Source of the DNA: Periplaneta americana
Taxonomy: Eukaryota; Arthropoda; Insecta; Blattodea; Blattidae
NCBI RefSeq assembly: GCF_040183065.1
Contig: NW_027185502.1
Location: forward strand, 2,531,501-2,595,500
Length of the DNA stretch: 64,000 nucleotides
Direction of reading: 5' to 3'
Part shown: positions 10,963 to 21,718 of the stretch, one piece after another
Layout of the letters: every line of letters starts with the position of its first letter
Numbering within the stretch: the stretch's first letter is position 1
The notes under the pieces: model-generated
Database searches by the model: none
Seen by the model: only the letters and a program-made list of their open reading frames with translations
What the model was told of the DNA's origin: nothing
Program-made: the position numbers and the translations under genes

Positions 10963-12587
10963 CTCCTCCGCAGGTGCCCAGGTTCACCGCAGGACCAGCA
11001 GGTGGGCACCCGTCGTCCCCGTTGCTCAGGCGACTGTTGACTCCTCTCGGTGTCAGCCACCTCTCTCTCCGGCCGGTGGCCAGAGCGGTCGCAGTCCCTC
11101 CTTAGGTGTCCCGGTCTCCCGCAGGACCAGCAGGTGGGCGCCCGTCGTCTCCGCCGCTCCGTTGACTGTTGGCGCTCCTCGACGTCGGCCACCTCTCTCT
11201 CCTGCTTGTGGCCAGATCGGTCACAGTCCCTTCTCAGATGTCCCGGTCTGCCGCAGGACCAGCAGGTGGGCGCCCGTCGTCTCCGCCGCTCCGTTGACTG
11301 CTGGCGCTCCTCGGCGTCGGCCACCTCTCTCTCCTGCTTGTGGCCGGATTGGTCACAGTCCCTTCTCAAGTGTCCCGGTTTGCCACAGGACCAGCAGGTG
11401 GGCGCCCGTCGTCTCCGCCGCTCCGTTGACTGCCGCTCGGGTGGCTTCGGTTGGCGCCCCCCAGCATCCGTCGCCGTGACGCTCCTGATCCAGTGCGGTG
11501 CTGAGACTCCCGCCGCCGACTTGGCCGCCTCCATCCTGAGGGCCGCCGCCAGAGCTGCGTTGATGGTACGATGCTCTGCCAGGAGTAGCTGTTGTCTGAT
11601 TTCGGGGTCTCGAACTCCGCTGCCGAAGGTGTAGGCCGCCTCTCCAGCGATGAAGTCATTAGGTAGGCCCCTGAGGGCCTTATGGGCAAGTTGTTCCACC
11701 GCCATCCCGAATTCTTGCAGGGACTCTCCTGACTGTTGGACCCTCGTTTTCAGTTGGGTCCTGAATGCTGCCGCAAGTTGATGGTCACCATAACGTCCCT
11801 CCAAGGCCGCCATTATCTCAGCAGCTGTCCCGTCTTCTGGAACGCTGTGAAGAATCTCCGATGCCTGTCCCTGAAGCGCGGCCAGCAGCTGAGTAGTTTT
11901 CTCTGCTGGCGTCCACCCATTGTGCTCTGCGATGGCCTCGAACTGGCGACGGAATATTGCCCAAGACGTCGTACCGTCGAACTTCGGCGTCTTGACGTTG
12001 TGATGTCTGGCTGAAGCCGATGGTTCCACAGGGGCACTATATGGAGTCCTCAACTCTGTGGCTGCTTCTTGCATGGCACGTCGAACCTCCTCGGCAACTA
12101 TCTGTTTATGTTCTCTAGCCTGGCGATCCACCAACGCGAGAATGTGCTTGTTTTCCTCAGCGTGTTTATCCATCATCTCACTCGTCTTGTCCAGCAACTC
12201 GGTCGTCTGCTCTTGACGACGCTCGAGATCACGGATTTTGCCATCGAAATGGTCTACCTCCTGTCTCAGTTCGGTTACTGTCTCGTTTATAGTTGTAAAA
12301 TTCTTGTTTAGGTTGTCAAGATCGGCTTTGAGTTCGTCTTTCACGATGGCGACAATTCCATCTACGTGGGCTGAAACGCTTTCAATTTGCGAAGTGACGT
12401 CATCTTTCACTCCGCTTATGTCGCCTTTCACTCCGCTTATGTCGCCTTTCACTCCGCTTATGTCGCCTTTCACTTCACTTATGTCACTTTTCATCTCCGT
12501 TTTAACATCACTTATGTCGTTCTTAACCTCACTGATGTGCTTGTTCATTTCTGCGATGGCTTGCAGGATCTGCTGTAGGTTCTCCAT
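10866..12587 (-). CDS. Gag polyprotein with coiled coil and four zinc knuckles
   Basis: I take the ATG at 12587 (MENLQQILQAIAEMNKHISE) as start because the frame upstream is LTR and primer-site sequence. The first 200 residues are a charged coiled coil with a 7-residue repeat, SEVKGDIS/SGVKGDI, three times in tandem. The middle (FDGTTSWAIFRRQFEAIAEH, then LLAALQGQASEIL) is the gag capsid-like region of Gypsy elements. The C-terminus carries four CCHC knuckles of the form CWSCGxPGHLRRDC, each in a repeat of about 43-45 residues joined by RRRRAPT linkers. One or two knuckles are usual. The frame is intact. Confidence 0.85.
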   Translation of the reverse strand: MENLQQILQAIAEMNKHISEVKNDISDVKTEMKSDISEVKGDISGVKGDISGVKGDISGVKDDVTSQIESVSAHVDGIVAIVKDELKADLDNLNKNFTTINETVTELRQEVDHFDGKIRDLERRQEQTTELLDKTSEMMDKHAEENKHILALVDRQAREHKQIVAEEVRRAMQEAATELRTPYSAPVEPSASARHHNVKTPKFDGTTSWAIFRRQFEAIAEHNGWTPAEKTTQLLAALQGQASEILHSVPEDGTAAEIMAALEGRYGDHQLAAAFRTQLKTRVQQSGESLQEFGMAVEQLAHKALRGLPNDFIAGEAAYTFGSGVRDPEIRQQLLLAEHRTINAALAAALRMEAAKSAAGVSAPHWIRSVTATDAGGRQPKPPERQSTERRRRRAPTCWSCGKPGHLRRDCDQSGHKQEREVADAEERQQSTERRRRRAPTCWSCGRPGHLRRDCDRSGHKQEREVADVEERQQSTERRRRRAPTCWSCGRPGHLRRDCDRSGHRPEREVADTERSQQSPEQRGRRVPTCWSCGEPGHLRRSCDRPGNSQERERGPMLGGARRRHHHRPLGLS

Positions 12588-12616
12588 TGTCGATAATATC
12601 CCACTTCTGACACCAG

Positions 12617-13507
12617 TGTGAATTTTATTAGTTACAACAATGTAATTTATTCGCCACAACAATAATTCCTTTCTACAATTCGCCTTAAACGCTCTCGTCA
12701 ACAATTGGATTTTCACTCAACACAGTATTCGTTATAGCACTCCACCGACGACAATGACAATTTACTTGGACTAGTACGAACAACAATGAACTGTTAATCT
12801 TAACTAATATTTACAAAGCACTATTTACAAATCAGAACTATCAGTTCTCAGTTCACAGTTCTTCTATCTCAGTCACTCGAGTCCACAGTATCTCGAACCA
12901 CAGACCTTCAGAGACAGTTCACTGTACTCGAACTCGGGTCCCTCCAACCGCGGTCCACTGCACTCGAACTCAGGTCCCTCCAACTGCGATCCACTGCACT
13001 CGAACCCAGGCCTTCGGATGCTGACTCAGATGCGGACGCACACTCGAGTCGAACTCCGGTTGGCTTGACTGGCTTGCTTGCTCTGGCTTACTCACTGACT
13101 GAATAACTGAAAACTCTAAAACTGCTGTCGTTCCTTCGCGACCGTAATTTATAACCACAGCGACGTAGCCTCGAAAATTCGCGAGTCTTCCACTTCGACG
13201 GATTTCTGGAATAGTCGGGAAGGTCGTTCCACATTCACTGCGTTAAGTAGCAGCTGCGCGCGCAGCCTCCCCTCGCGTGTAGGCCCCTTTCCCCTTTCCC
13301 CGTGAAGCCCGCGCGATATGCTCTCTCGCGGGACGCTGGTCGTGAGTTCGAATCTCACGTCGCTGTCACAATATTCATCCCACTCAACAGAACAATAATT
13401 AAGTACTAGATTTTATATAATTACGTGTGTGAATTATTGTTAATTACTATTAAAACATATTAACATTTGTATACTAAAGATTATTTTTTATTAAGTTATT
13501 ATTTTTT
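12617..13507 (-). repeat. 5' long terminal repeat
   Basis: It matches the 3' LTR with only a handful of differences: a 7-bp duplication around 12848, an extra stretch near 13063-13076, and single substitutions such as that at 13141. LTRs are identical at insertion, so this implies a recent insertion. It carries the same T-arm-like hairpin at about 13343-13367. Confidence 0.85.
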
Positions 13508-13657
13508 TACTCTTTTAAAAATCTTATACAAGTTCATAGTAGGCCTACTGATTATAGCGAATGTGCACTTTAAACCGAATTGAAAATGCAAGTTTTTGAG
13601 AGTGTATGTGCATTATTAACATAGTTTCAATTCTACAGTTACACCCACCTCATTAAA

Positions 13658-13699
<42 letters not shown>

Positions 13700-14006
13700 G
13701 TAATAATAATAATAATAGTAATAAAAATGGACTACAAGAATTCCAAGTTTGTACACTACGTTAAGAGTGATCCGAAATGGAAAAAAGTTTGAGAAAGACT
13801 GGCATAATGTATTACAGTATGTTCATACTCGTAGTTGTTATTAAATCTAATTCAAATTCAAGTAACTGTTACGAAAATCTTCATCTGTCTCTAATTTAAT
13901 AGAAATGCTGTATATTGTATGAATGAACAATTGCTTCGAACTGTCAATAATATTTAACCAACGTTACGAACTCACAATATCAGAGGTCTTACAGGTGGCC
14001 ACGAAC
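13508..14006. other. Non-coding DNA with AAT microsatellite
   Basis: No gene is seen. An imperfect (AAT)n array with AGT interruptions lies at about 13662-13722. Confidence 0.5.
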
Positions 14007-14210
14007 CAGGGGCGTATTTTGCGGGCTACCGGGACTACCGGCGGTAGCCCAAGGAAATTACAAAAGAAAAAGTTTATAATATAACATAATGTAATAATTT
14101 TGTATTATTAGTTTTACCATAGTAATTAAAATTAAAGTAATTGTTAGATATATTTTGTGTAATAATAGGGTCAGCGGTAGCCCAAACCCTTTAACCAGTA
14201 TATGCCCCTG
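14007..14210. mobile_element. hAT-type MITE, about 204 bp
   Basis: The ends are CAGGGGCGTATTTTGCGGGC at 14007 and ...ACCAGTATATGCCCCTG at 14210. The first eight or so bases are inverted copies of each other and the CAGGGGC start is typical of hAT elements. CACGAAC flanks the element at 14000-14006 and, two bases away, at 14213-14219, consistent with an eroded 8-bp duplication. No coding sequence is inside. Confidence 0.7.
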
Positions 14211-14911
14211 CGCACGAACTAATCATAGACCCCTCAATTAATAACGGCTAAATTGACACGAACTCATCTTTCCTTTTTGGTGCTTTTATTATCGAAGCGG
14301 TCTCAACATTGACAGAAATTGAAATATGTTGGATTTCATAACTACTTCCAGCCCACTTGGTCTGATCAATTGTTTGGGTCACATTCGAATGTAGAAAGTT
14401 GCACTGTCTGTACTGCATTTTCGGCACTGCCTCCGAGAGCGTGGAAATAAAATATAGGTTATGCAGACGAGTCTCTTTCCCTAGTCCATCTATGCTGATT
14501 GTCACTAGCTGTATTAAATTAAATTAAAAATTTTAGGCGGCTTTTACAAGTCTTTCATAACTTTCGAAACAATTCCAGGAATTTTCAAGTAATTCACTGA
14601 TTCGATTATTATCGAAGTTACTTGCAGTATTGTAAGTTTACAGAGAGATCTGCTTGCGACTTCTGTTGTTTGTCTATGCTTGCGACAGAGAACATTTTGA
14701 GACAAAGTGAACTCTAAATCTTCCATAGAATCCTCTCATTTAGGTAAGACTAGTCTAATGTAGGCCTAATTGCGTCAATCTAAATCATGGGACACATCAC
14801 TTTACTTTTGTTCTAAAGTGAGACAAATTACGCCGTTTATAGTCTTTAAAACTTCACCATCGTCGATTAAAATTTTAACATTTATTATTCCACATTTCTG
14901 AAATTTTCTAG
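14211..14911. other. Non-coding, probably intronic
   Basis: Two short minus-strand open frames (14248-14505 and 14544-14726) show no motif I recognise. The end of the segment, TTCTGAAATTTTCTAG, works as a splice acceptor for the exon starting at 14912. Confidence 0.4.
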
Positions 14912-15031
14912 GAACAACAGGAGCCCATGCAGTGGGAAGGCATCGACGCCAACAGTGACATGCAGCCCATGGGGTGGGACCCTTTAACTAACATCAGGAT
15001 AACAGACAGTGGAATTAATGATGCCAACAAG
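14912..15031 (+). CDS. Orphan 120-bp internal exon of a host-like gene
   Basis: Preceded by a pyrimidine-containing AG (TTTTCTAG) and followed by a consensus donor (CAAG|GTAAGG). Only the frame starting at the first base is open. It gives 40 residues beginning EQQEPMQWEGIDANSDMQPM and ending SGINDANK, a complex acidic composition unlike the repeats around it. Length is a multiple of three, phase 0-0. It does not join in frame directly to the exons at 24847 or 29262, which need phase 1, so either a linking exon exists or the genes differ. I do not recognise the protein. Confidence 0.6.
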
Positions 15032-15719
15032 GTAAGGCCTTGCGACTTTCATCTTCTTTATTACGTCAAATGATTGAATTAGCATGAACTATTACTCCAG
15101 AAATATTCCTGGTCCGCATTGCAGTAGCAGGAAACTGGGGGTTTAAGATTATTTACCTCTAGGAATGTAAGACTTTTGCTTTGAGAAATATACACGTTAA
15201 ATTATTGCATGTTCATAACATATTGAACGGGCAATTCTTCTTAATTCTTGAAATTAGTTTGTAGACATTTTTTGATAGCTTCTATGTTCAAATGTGTGAA
15301 AACATGTCGATTTCAACGACGATAAAACAGCATGTTCTTCCTTATAGCGGTGTCTCTTGGGGTTTAGGCAACACCAAGACTCAAGGGGCTTTAGTAGCAC
15401 AATCAAAATTATCTCATGCATACCTGTGTCCCCCACTCCACACGAATATAAAAATTAAAATTAAAACTTTTTTTTTCAGAATTATATCAATCCTATAGTT
15501 ATTAATTTAATAAACTGTATTCAGTTCACGATTTGTCCTTTGTATTTGTTACACAACTTCTCTTATCACTGCATAAATGAATAATATTGAAGTGTTAGTT
15601 TGCTTAATCTTGATAGACATTTGATTTCATCTGTTTCTGCTTCGCATCTAGATAATGAGCAAACTAAAAATTAATTAATAGTATTTGTGAACTTAAAAAT
15701 GGTGTCGTTCTAATAACAA
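15032..15719. other. Putative intron sequence
   Basis: It starts with the donor GTAAGG. I see no further exon or repeat structure that I can support. Confidence 0.4.
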
Positions 15720-15951
15720 ATAAATTATGTTTTATTTAACAACGCTCGCACCTGCAGAGGTTATATCACCATCATCGGTGTGCCGGAATTATGCCCCGCA
15801 GGAGTTCTCTTACATGCCAGTAAATTTACTGACATGAGCCTGTAGCATTTAAGCACACTTAAATGCCATCAACCTGGGCCAGGATCGAACCCGCAACCTC
15901 GGGCACAGAAGGCCAGCGCTATACCGCCTGCGCCACGCAGATCGACCATTA
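15720..15951 (-). mobile_element. tRNA-derived SINE, family A, second copy
   Basis: On the minus strand the head reads GTGGCGCAGGCGGTATAGCG (box A) and GGTTCGATCCTGG (box B), better preserved than in the copy at 1640. The tail is the same TTATTTAACAACGCTCG block read in reverse. The conserved body around ACATGCCAGTAAAT...ACTTAAATGCCATC is shared by the two copies. Confidence 0.8.
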
Positions 15952-16535
15952 TAGTAATCTTATTTATTAATGTAGACAGAACTTCACGTTTATTTCTTAG
16001 TATGTATGTATTTAATGTCTACCCACTTCACTTTACGTGATTCGGGTTTCGCATATTGCGGATAGATGGCAGAACTGTGCCCCATTTTCTAGTTGCACAC
16101 CACTTCGGCAGGTCACGCTGTACATGATGTGTATCTGTGGAGAGTTATGTCTTGTACTAGGGTGAGTGTATATGTAAGTATAGTATATGGAATGAGTGAT
16201 GATGATGAAGATGAGAAAGAGAGAAGGAGAACCCCAGTGCCGGCACGTAGCCTACTCCTGTCGAATAGCACTAAGGGGGCCGTCAAGCTTAACGCCCCTA
16301 TCCGACAGACGAGTCCCTAACAACAGTGACATATGCCTTCTCTTCATATGCACTGCGGAGAGATTTGAGATTTAATATTTATTTCTTGTAATAATGTTAA
16401 TTTTACATATCTAGTATTTCAATGACGTAACTTTAATCTTAAATCCTGGAAGACTAACTTTCTTGGTGTTATGTTCGATAAGTATCTTAGTTATTCTTTT
16501 GCATGGATGACCTTTATAACGCTTTAAACTCAATA
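15952..16535. other. Non-coding DNA, possible unclassified repeat
   Basis: No gene is seen. The stretch 16130-16320 (GATGATGATGAAGATGAGAA, then GTGCCGGCACGTAGCC) resembles dispersed repeat sequence I associate with cockroach genomes, but no second copy lies in this window. Confidence 0.3.
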
Positions 16536-17076
16536 TGGGGGGCAAAGGCTAATTGGGATTTCCTGGTCTCTGATCGGGTCAAAAACCCTGATGGAACTGA
16601 TATTTAACCCTTGTGGAGAATTTCGGTGAAGTCCGGAGGGCCTAATTAGTCAAATCCACTCTCCTCACCTTCACGCTGGGGCCCCCTGGGATCTTTTAAG
16701 ATGCGAAAGAGAGAGTGGTGTGCGGATAGCAATGGGAGGCTACCGCATTTATATATATCCCAAGAAGATGATATGATAAAAATGCCATGATGAGTCTTTC
16801 CCTGGTAAAAAATTCCGGACGTAAACTATCCCCCCAATCGGATGTCCGGGTGGGGGATACTGGGGAAGGACATGTCATGACGAAATCCAACGGAGAGAAG
16901 AAAAGAAGATGGACAAGATGGACAAGAAGATTGACAAGATGGACAAGAAGATTGACAAGAAGACCGAAGACTCCGCCTGTACCAGGTAAGTTGGAAAACT
17001 TGAAGGAAACAATGAGAGGAATCAGAATGGATGTGATGGGAATATCAGAAGTGAGGTGGGAAAATCGTTTAACTTA
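16536..17076 (+). pseudogene. LINE 5' region with start of endonuclease
   Basis: The block 16536-16730 (GGGGGGCAAAGGCTAATTGG...CCCTGGGATC) recurs inverted at 26230-26460, so it is a dispersed element end. Further on, an open frame ends GKLENLKETMRGIRMDVMGI SEVRWE, the N-terminal motif of LINE apurinic-type endonucleases, and stops at 17077. Between them at 16905-16965 is a short tandem repeat (GATGGACAAGAAGATTGACA). The element is heavily 3' truncated or decayed. Confidence 0.6.
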
Positions 17077-17753
17077 ATCCAAATTCGGATCATGTTTTAT
17101 ATATGCTTGAAGCTTTAAACTTCAGTTTTCTGAAAACTTTAAATTTTGAGTTGTTTCCCTTTTGAACTGGCCCGTCGATGTTATGCTTGTAGGCTTGAAA
17201 TCGATCTGTTATTACTTAGGCAGTCGTTTACCAATACCCCTTTTCCTTTGAGTGCTAATACCGTACACACAACAATGAACCATAGTTTATTATTAAAAAA
17301 CACAATTTAAATAAATAAATAAATAAATAGATTTCTAACTACAAAATACACTATTACGCACGTTAATAAGATACGGTAAACGCATGTAATATCGTGATAG
17401 GAGTAATATCGGGATAGTTTGTTTGAGAATTTATTACAGTTTTACGTATCGAGACAAAAATCAGTTTTTTTACGACAACGTATTAAGGATAAGTTCGTGG
17501 ACAATTGGTCCTTCTCTCGCTCTGTAAAACCGTGATAAGCTATCAAACACAGTATCACGATATTACTCGTATTACAGGATTACCAACTTTTACCCTACTT
17601 CGTTTTCCTCTTTTAATATTCCTCTTACAATTTTTATTCCATTTGAATGAAATATAGCTATTATTTTTTCTTTGAAAGTATTGACAATAAAATTCGGAAT
17701 GCTTTATGGTTGCTGGGTCGTTAGTAGTCAGTATCATTTAACTGTGCTCATGT
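17077..17753. other. AT-rich non-coding DNA
   Basis: No gene is seen. A short (AAAT)n tract occurs at about 17309-17332. Confidence 0.4.
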
Positions 17754-18053
17754 TTGAATCTAAATCCACACAGCAATCAGTGTAGTGCAATGAAACGTGA
17801 AGGCATTTCATCAAGTCTTCTAAAGCCTTGTTTTTTTAAGATCTTGATTTCAAGTGTTGATGGTTCACCTTGGAAACAAACACCCGCAACAAGAATTTGC
17901 GATATTCATTTTATTGGGAACGAGATCAGGACACCCCCAAAACTAGCATACCATTCCCAGTATTTTTCTAAAAGATTACAAGAAAAAGACTCCCTCATCT
18001 CAACTAGTTCCCCAAAGATACGAAAGAGACGCAAAAAGAAGAAGAAAAAATGA
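17754..18053 (+). pseudogene. THAP-domain fragment
   Basis: The frame contains SSVDGSPWKQTPATRICDIH followed by F and a PPKLAYHSQYFS segment. This is the second half of a THAP zinc-binding domain, where ICxxHF supplies the last Cys and His ligands. The first two cysteines and the usual start are not seen, and the frame ends in a lysine tract. THAP domains occur in many insect transposons as well as host genes. This isolated half-domain is most simply a transposon relic. Confidence 0.5.
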
Positions 18054-18575
18054 AAATTTAAGTTTTATGGGAGGCGAATGCTCAACAAGTGTTATTTATA
18101 AAAATTAAGTAGCCATACAGGCAGAAGTAAATGAAACTATTCTTAGTAATTTTGTTTTTTCTTTCACAACTGAAGCAAAAGTTTTAATATTGTAATTTCA
18201 AGTTATCATAATACATAAGTTACTTATTATTAGGAATTTTATACAACCAAGTCACTATCCAATACAGAAAGAGAGAAAGGCTAACTTTATTTATAAATAG
18301 GCCTATGTAGATAAATTAACGTGGAACAACCTTAAGTGAAATATTCATAATTATCATGAAATAATGTTATTTAATTATTATGTCTATTTACAATCCCCTA
18401 GTTACTTTCTTCTCACTAGGTATGGGAGGTAACTCGGACATGGAGTTCTATCTCCTTGGCCCCCAAACACCTTCATTGCATGTAAAGACGACACCTTGAC
18501 ATTCTTTAGGAAACGTAAATTTGATTACTTTGCTCCAAAATATGACGGCCTTCCCTCACACTCTTCACTACTTAA
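18054..18575. other. Non-coding DNA with SINE family C 3' fragment
   Basis: Positions 18410-18520 (GGTATGGGAGG...GACATGGAGTTCTATCTCC...CCTTCATTGCATG) resemble the 3' half of the SINE at 37832-38124. Nothing else is recognised. Confidence 0.45.
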
Positions 18576-18829
18576 GGATCCTTGCACACGAGCGACTTTT
18601 AGCCGCCAAGGTCGACTGCAAAAAGCAGTTGACCTTAGTGGCTTGTCGCGGGGATGCAGTCGGTAATGTATTTAAATGGAAAACGTAGGTTGCTTTACAC
18701 ACGCGCGCTGACCCCGACGGCAGACTCACAGTCGGTCCCCGCAACCGGCGGCAGTGTTTTCTGCTTACACAAGGACGAATTTTAGCCGCCAAGATCGGCG
18801 ACACACAGTGGTTCAGAATATAAATTTAT

Positions 18830-21290
18830 CTGGATATAATTAATGTCTCTTCTCCTATTTAACAGATATTCATGAAACTTTGTATAGTAGTTACATGTAG
18901 TATATTTGTTTTGTATATAAACTTTGATAACGTTTTTATAAGGGAAACTACCCCTTATAGGGTGCATGTAGGGAAAATTAATAACTTTTCTCCTATGTAA
19001 CAGATTTTCATAAAAACTTTGTGTAATAGTTTCGAGTAGTATATTTGTTTTGTATACAAACTCTGATTATGTTGGTACAAGGGGAAGTACTCCTTACAGA
19101 GGGTGTATTTAGAGAAAAATTAATAACTTTTCTCCTATTTAACAGATTTTCATAAATATTTGTGCAATAGTTTCGGGTAGTATATTTGTTTTATATTTGA
19201 AAAGAAGAAGGAGAAGACTAACTGTAGTAACTTTCGAGGAATATCACTTTTGTTGCCGTTGTACAAAATTTTGTCGAATATTCTTTTGAGAAGATAAACT
19301 CCATATGTAGATGAAATTATTGGGGATCATCAGTGTGGTTTTAGGCGTAATAGATCACCTATTGACCAGATATTTTGTATTCGACAGATAATGGAGAAAA
19401 AATGAGAGTATAAGGGTACAGTGCATCAGTTATTCATAGATTTCAAAAAGGCATATGACTAGGTTAAGAGAGAAGATTTATATAATATTCTTATTGAATT
19501 TAGTATTCCCAAGAAACTTGTTCGATTAATTAAAATGTGTCTCAGTGAAACTTACAGCAGAGTTTGTATAGATCAGTTTCTGTCAGATGCGCTTCCAATT
19601 CACTGTGGGCTAAAGCAAGGAGATGCACTATCACTTTACTTTTTAACTTTGCTCTAGAGTATGCCATTAGGAAAGTCCAGGATAACAGAGAGGGTTTGGA
19701 ATTGAACGGGTTATATCAGCTGCTTGTCTATGTGGATGACGTTAATATGTTAGGAGAAAATCCACAAACGATTAGGGAAAACACGGGAATTTTACTTGAA
19801 GCAAGAAAAGATATAGGTTTGGAAGTAAATTACGAAAAGACAAAGTATATGATTATGTCTCGTGACGAGAACATTGTAGGAAATGGAAATATAAAAATTG
19901 GAAATTTATCTTTTGAAGAGGAGGAGAAGTTCAAATATCTTGGAGCAACAGTAACAAATATAAATTATACTCGGGAGGAAATTAAACACAGAATAAATAT
20001 GGGAAATGGCTGTTATTATTCGGTTGAGAAGCTCTTATCATCCAGTCTGCTGTCAAAAAGTCTGAAAGTTAGAATTTATAAAACAGTTATATTATCGGTT
20101 GTTCTTTATGGTTGTGAAACTTGGACTCTCACTTTGAGAGAGGAACATAGGTTAAGGGTATTTGAGAATAAGGTGCTTAGGAAAATGTTTGGGGCTAAGA
20201 GGGATGAAGTTACAGGAGAATGGAGAAAGTTACACAACACAGAACTGCACGCATTGCATTCTTCACCTGACATAATTAGGAACATTAAATCCAGACGTTT
20301 GAGATGGGCAGGGCATGTAGCACGTATGGGCGAATCCAGAAATGCATTAGAGTGTTAGTAGGAGACCGGAGGGAAAAAGACCTTTAGGGAGACCGAGACG
20401 TAGATGGGAGGATAATATTAAAATGGATTTGAGGGAGGTGGGATATGATGATAGAGAATGGATTAATCTTGCTCAGGATAGGGACCAATGGCGGGCTTAT
20501 GTGAGGGCGGCAATGAACCTCCGGGTTCCTTAAAAGCCAGTAAGTAGTAAGTAAGTAGTATATTTGTTTTATATACAAACTGAATACGTTGGTAGATGGG
20601 AAACTACACCTTAAGGGGGTGTATTTAGAGAAAAATTAATAACTTTTCTTCTATCTAACAGATTTTCATGAAAAGTTGTACAGTAGTTATAGGTTGTATA
20701 TTGGTTTTGTATACAAACTCCGATTATGCTTGTATAAAGGAAACTACCCTTTATAGGGGCTGAATTTATAGAAAAATTAACAACTACTCGTATTATTAAT
20801 TTTTCTCCATTTTAACAGATTTTCATTAAAAACTTTGTACAGTAGTTACAGGTAGTATATTTGTTTTGTACAGCAACTCTTGTTACGTTTGAGGGAAACT
20901 ACCCCTTATAAGGGACGCATTTAGAGGAAATTAATAACGTTTCTTCTATCTAACAGATTTTCGTTAAAATTTACACAGTAGTTATAGGCAGTATATTTGT
21001 TTTATATACAAACTCTAACTATACTTATGTAAAAGAAACTGTCTCATTGCAGGGGTGAATTTATATAAAATTAGTACCTTTTCTCATACGAAACAGATTT
21101 TCATCAAAATTGTACGTTAGTTAAGGGTAACATATTTGTTTTGTATACAAGCTCTAATTATATTTGTGTAAAGCAAACTACCCCATTATAGGGGTGAAAT
21201 TAGATAAATTTAATAAGTTTCCTTCTATCTATCAGATTATGATCAAACTTTGTACAGTAGTTAGAGGTAAAATATTTATTTTGTAACAAG
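18830..21290. repeat. Tandem array, ~138-bp monomer, interrupted by a LINE
   Basis: Each monomer has TTAATAACTTTTCTCCTATT, AACAGATTTTCAT, TAGTATATTTGTTTTGTATA and GGGAAACTACCCCTTATAGG in the same order. The AACAGAT mark recurs near 18862, 19000, 19141, 20659, 20815, 20951 and 21092, with a decayed copy at 21232, about 135-156 bp apart. That is roughly eight copies, three before and five after the LINE. No conserved protein frame is visible. Confidence 0.85.
19197..20558 (+). pseudogene. LINE reverse transcriptase fragment in the tandem array
   Basis: A 5'-truncated LINE encodes NFRGISLL, HQCGFRRNRS, QLFIDFKKAYD and GLKQGDALS, then an intact-looking stretch from 19564 with YVDDVNMLG (catalytic box), [17 protein letters not shown] and [15 protein letters not shown]. 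In-frame stops occur near 19405, 19459 and 20358. The 3' end carries TAAG repeats. The host repeat sequence TATATTTGTTTTATAT lies directly on both sides (19181-19196 and 20559-20574), an exact target duplication of at least 16 bp. Confidence 0.85.
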
Positions 21291-21469
21291 AGGCAAAAGT
21301 TAGTGGAATAGGCTTTATGGCAGCTGACATGTACGCTCTTTTTATTTTGTGGCACGTTTCGGTGTAGTAATTGTAATTTCCTTGACAAAATTAGCAGTAT
21401 CTCTCTTTCCCTGATCTGGCAAGCTTATCTGTGTAAGAAAGAGAAGTTACTCCTTTTTTGTGACTGCAG

Positions 21470-21718
21470 TGTATGTGGTAATTTAACGACGTTGTATCAA
21501 ATACTAAGTAATTTAGCGTCGATGGGATTGGTGGTAGCGAGATGTTATTTGACGAGATGAGGCCGAGGATTCGCCATAGATTACCTGACATTCGCCTTAC
21601 GGTTGAAAAATCTCCGAAAAAATCCAACCAGGTAATCAGTCCAAGCGGAAATCGAACCCACGCCCAAGTGCAACTCCAGATCAACAGGCCAGCACCTCAG
21701 TCGACTGACGCCGGTGGC
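21470..21718 (-). mobile_element. tRNA-derived SINE, family B
   Basis: It shares TAATTTAGCGTCGATGGGAT, GAGATGAGGCCGAGGATTCG and AATCCAACCAGGTAATCAG with the copy at 63298. The tRNA-like head on the minus strand covers 21718-21650, with box B-like GGGTTCGATTTCC. It lies just beyond the tandem array, inside the TAA-flanked unit. Confidence 0.75.

Larger units (their letters stand above)
9742..13507 (-). mobile_element. Internally deleted LTR retrotransposon (gag-protease only)
   Basis: Two near-identical direct repeats of about 870-890 bp flank a GC-rich minus-strand region encoding gag and protease. Just inside the 5' LTR (12616 and below) the minus strand reads TGGTGTCAGAAGTGGGAT, in primer-binding-site position. 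Protease runs straight into the 3' LTR, so reverse transcriptase, RNase H and integrase are absent and the copy needs enzymes in trans. The domain order fits Ty3/Gypsy. No matching target duplication was found by eye. Confidence 0.85.

Noticed and set aside
10676-12621. Plus-strand open frames opposite gag
   Set aside because: Shadows of the GC-rich gag repeats. Zinc knuckles, protease motif and LTR orientation all support the minus strand.
9737-13512. Target-site duplication for the LTR retrotransposon
   Set aside because: The bases next to 9742 and 13507 do not match under the boundaries I can justify, and T-runs make the outer end uncertain.
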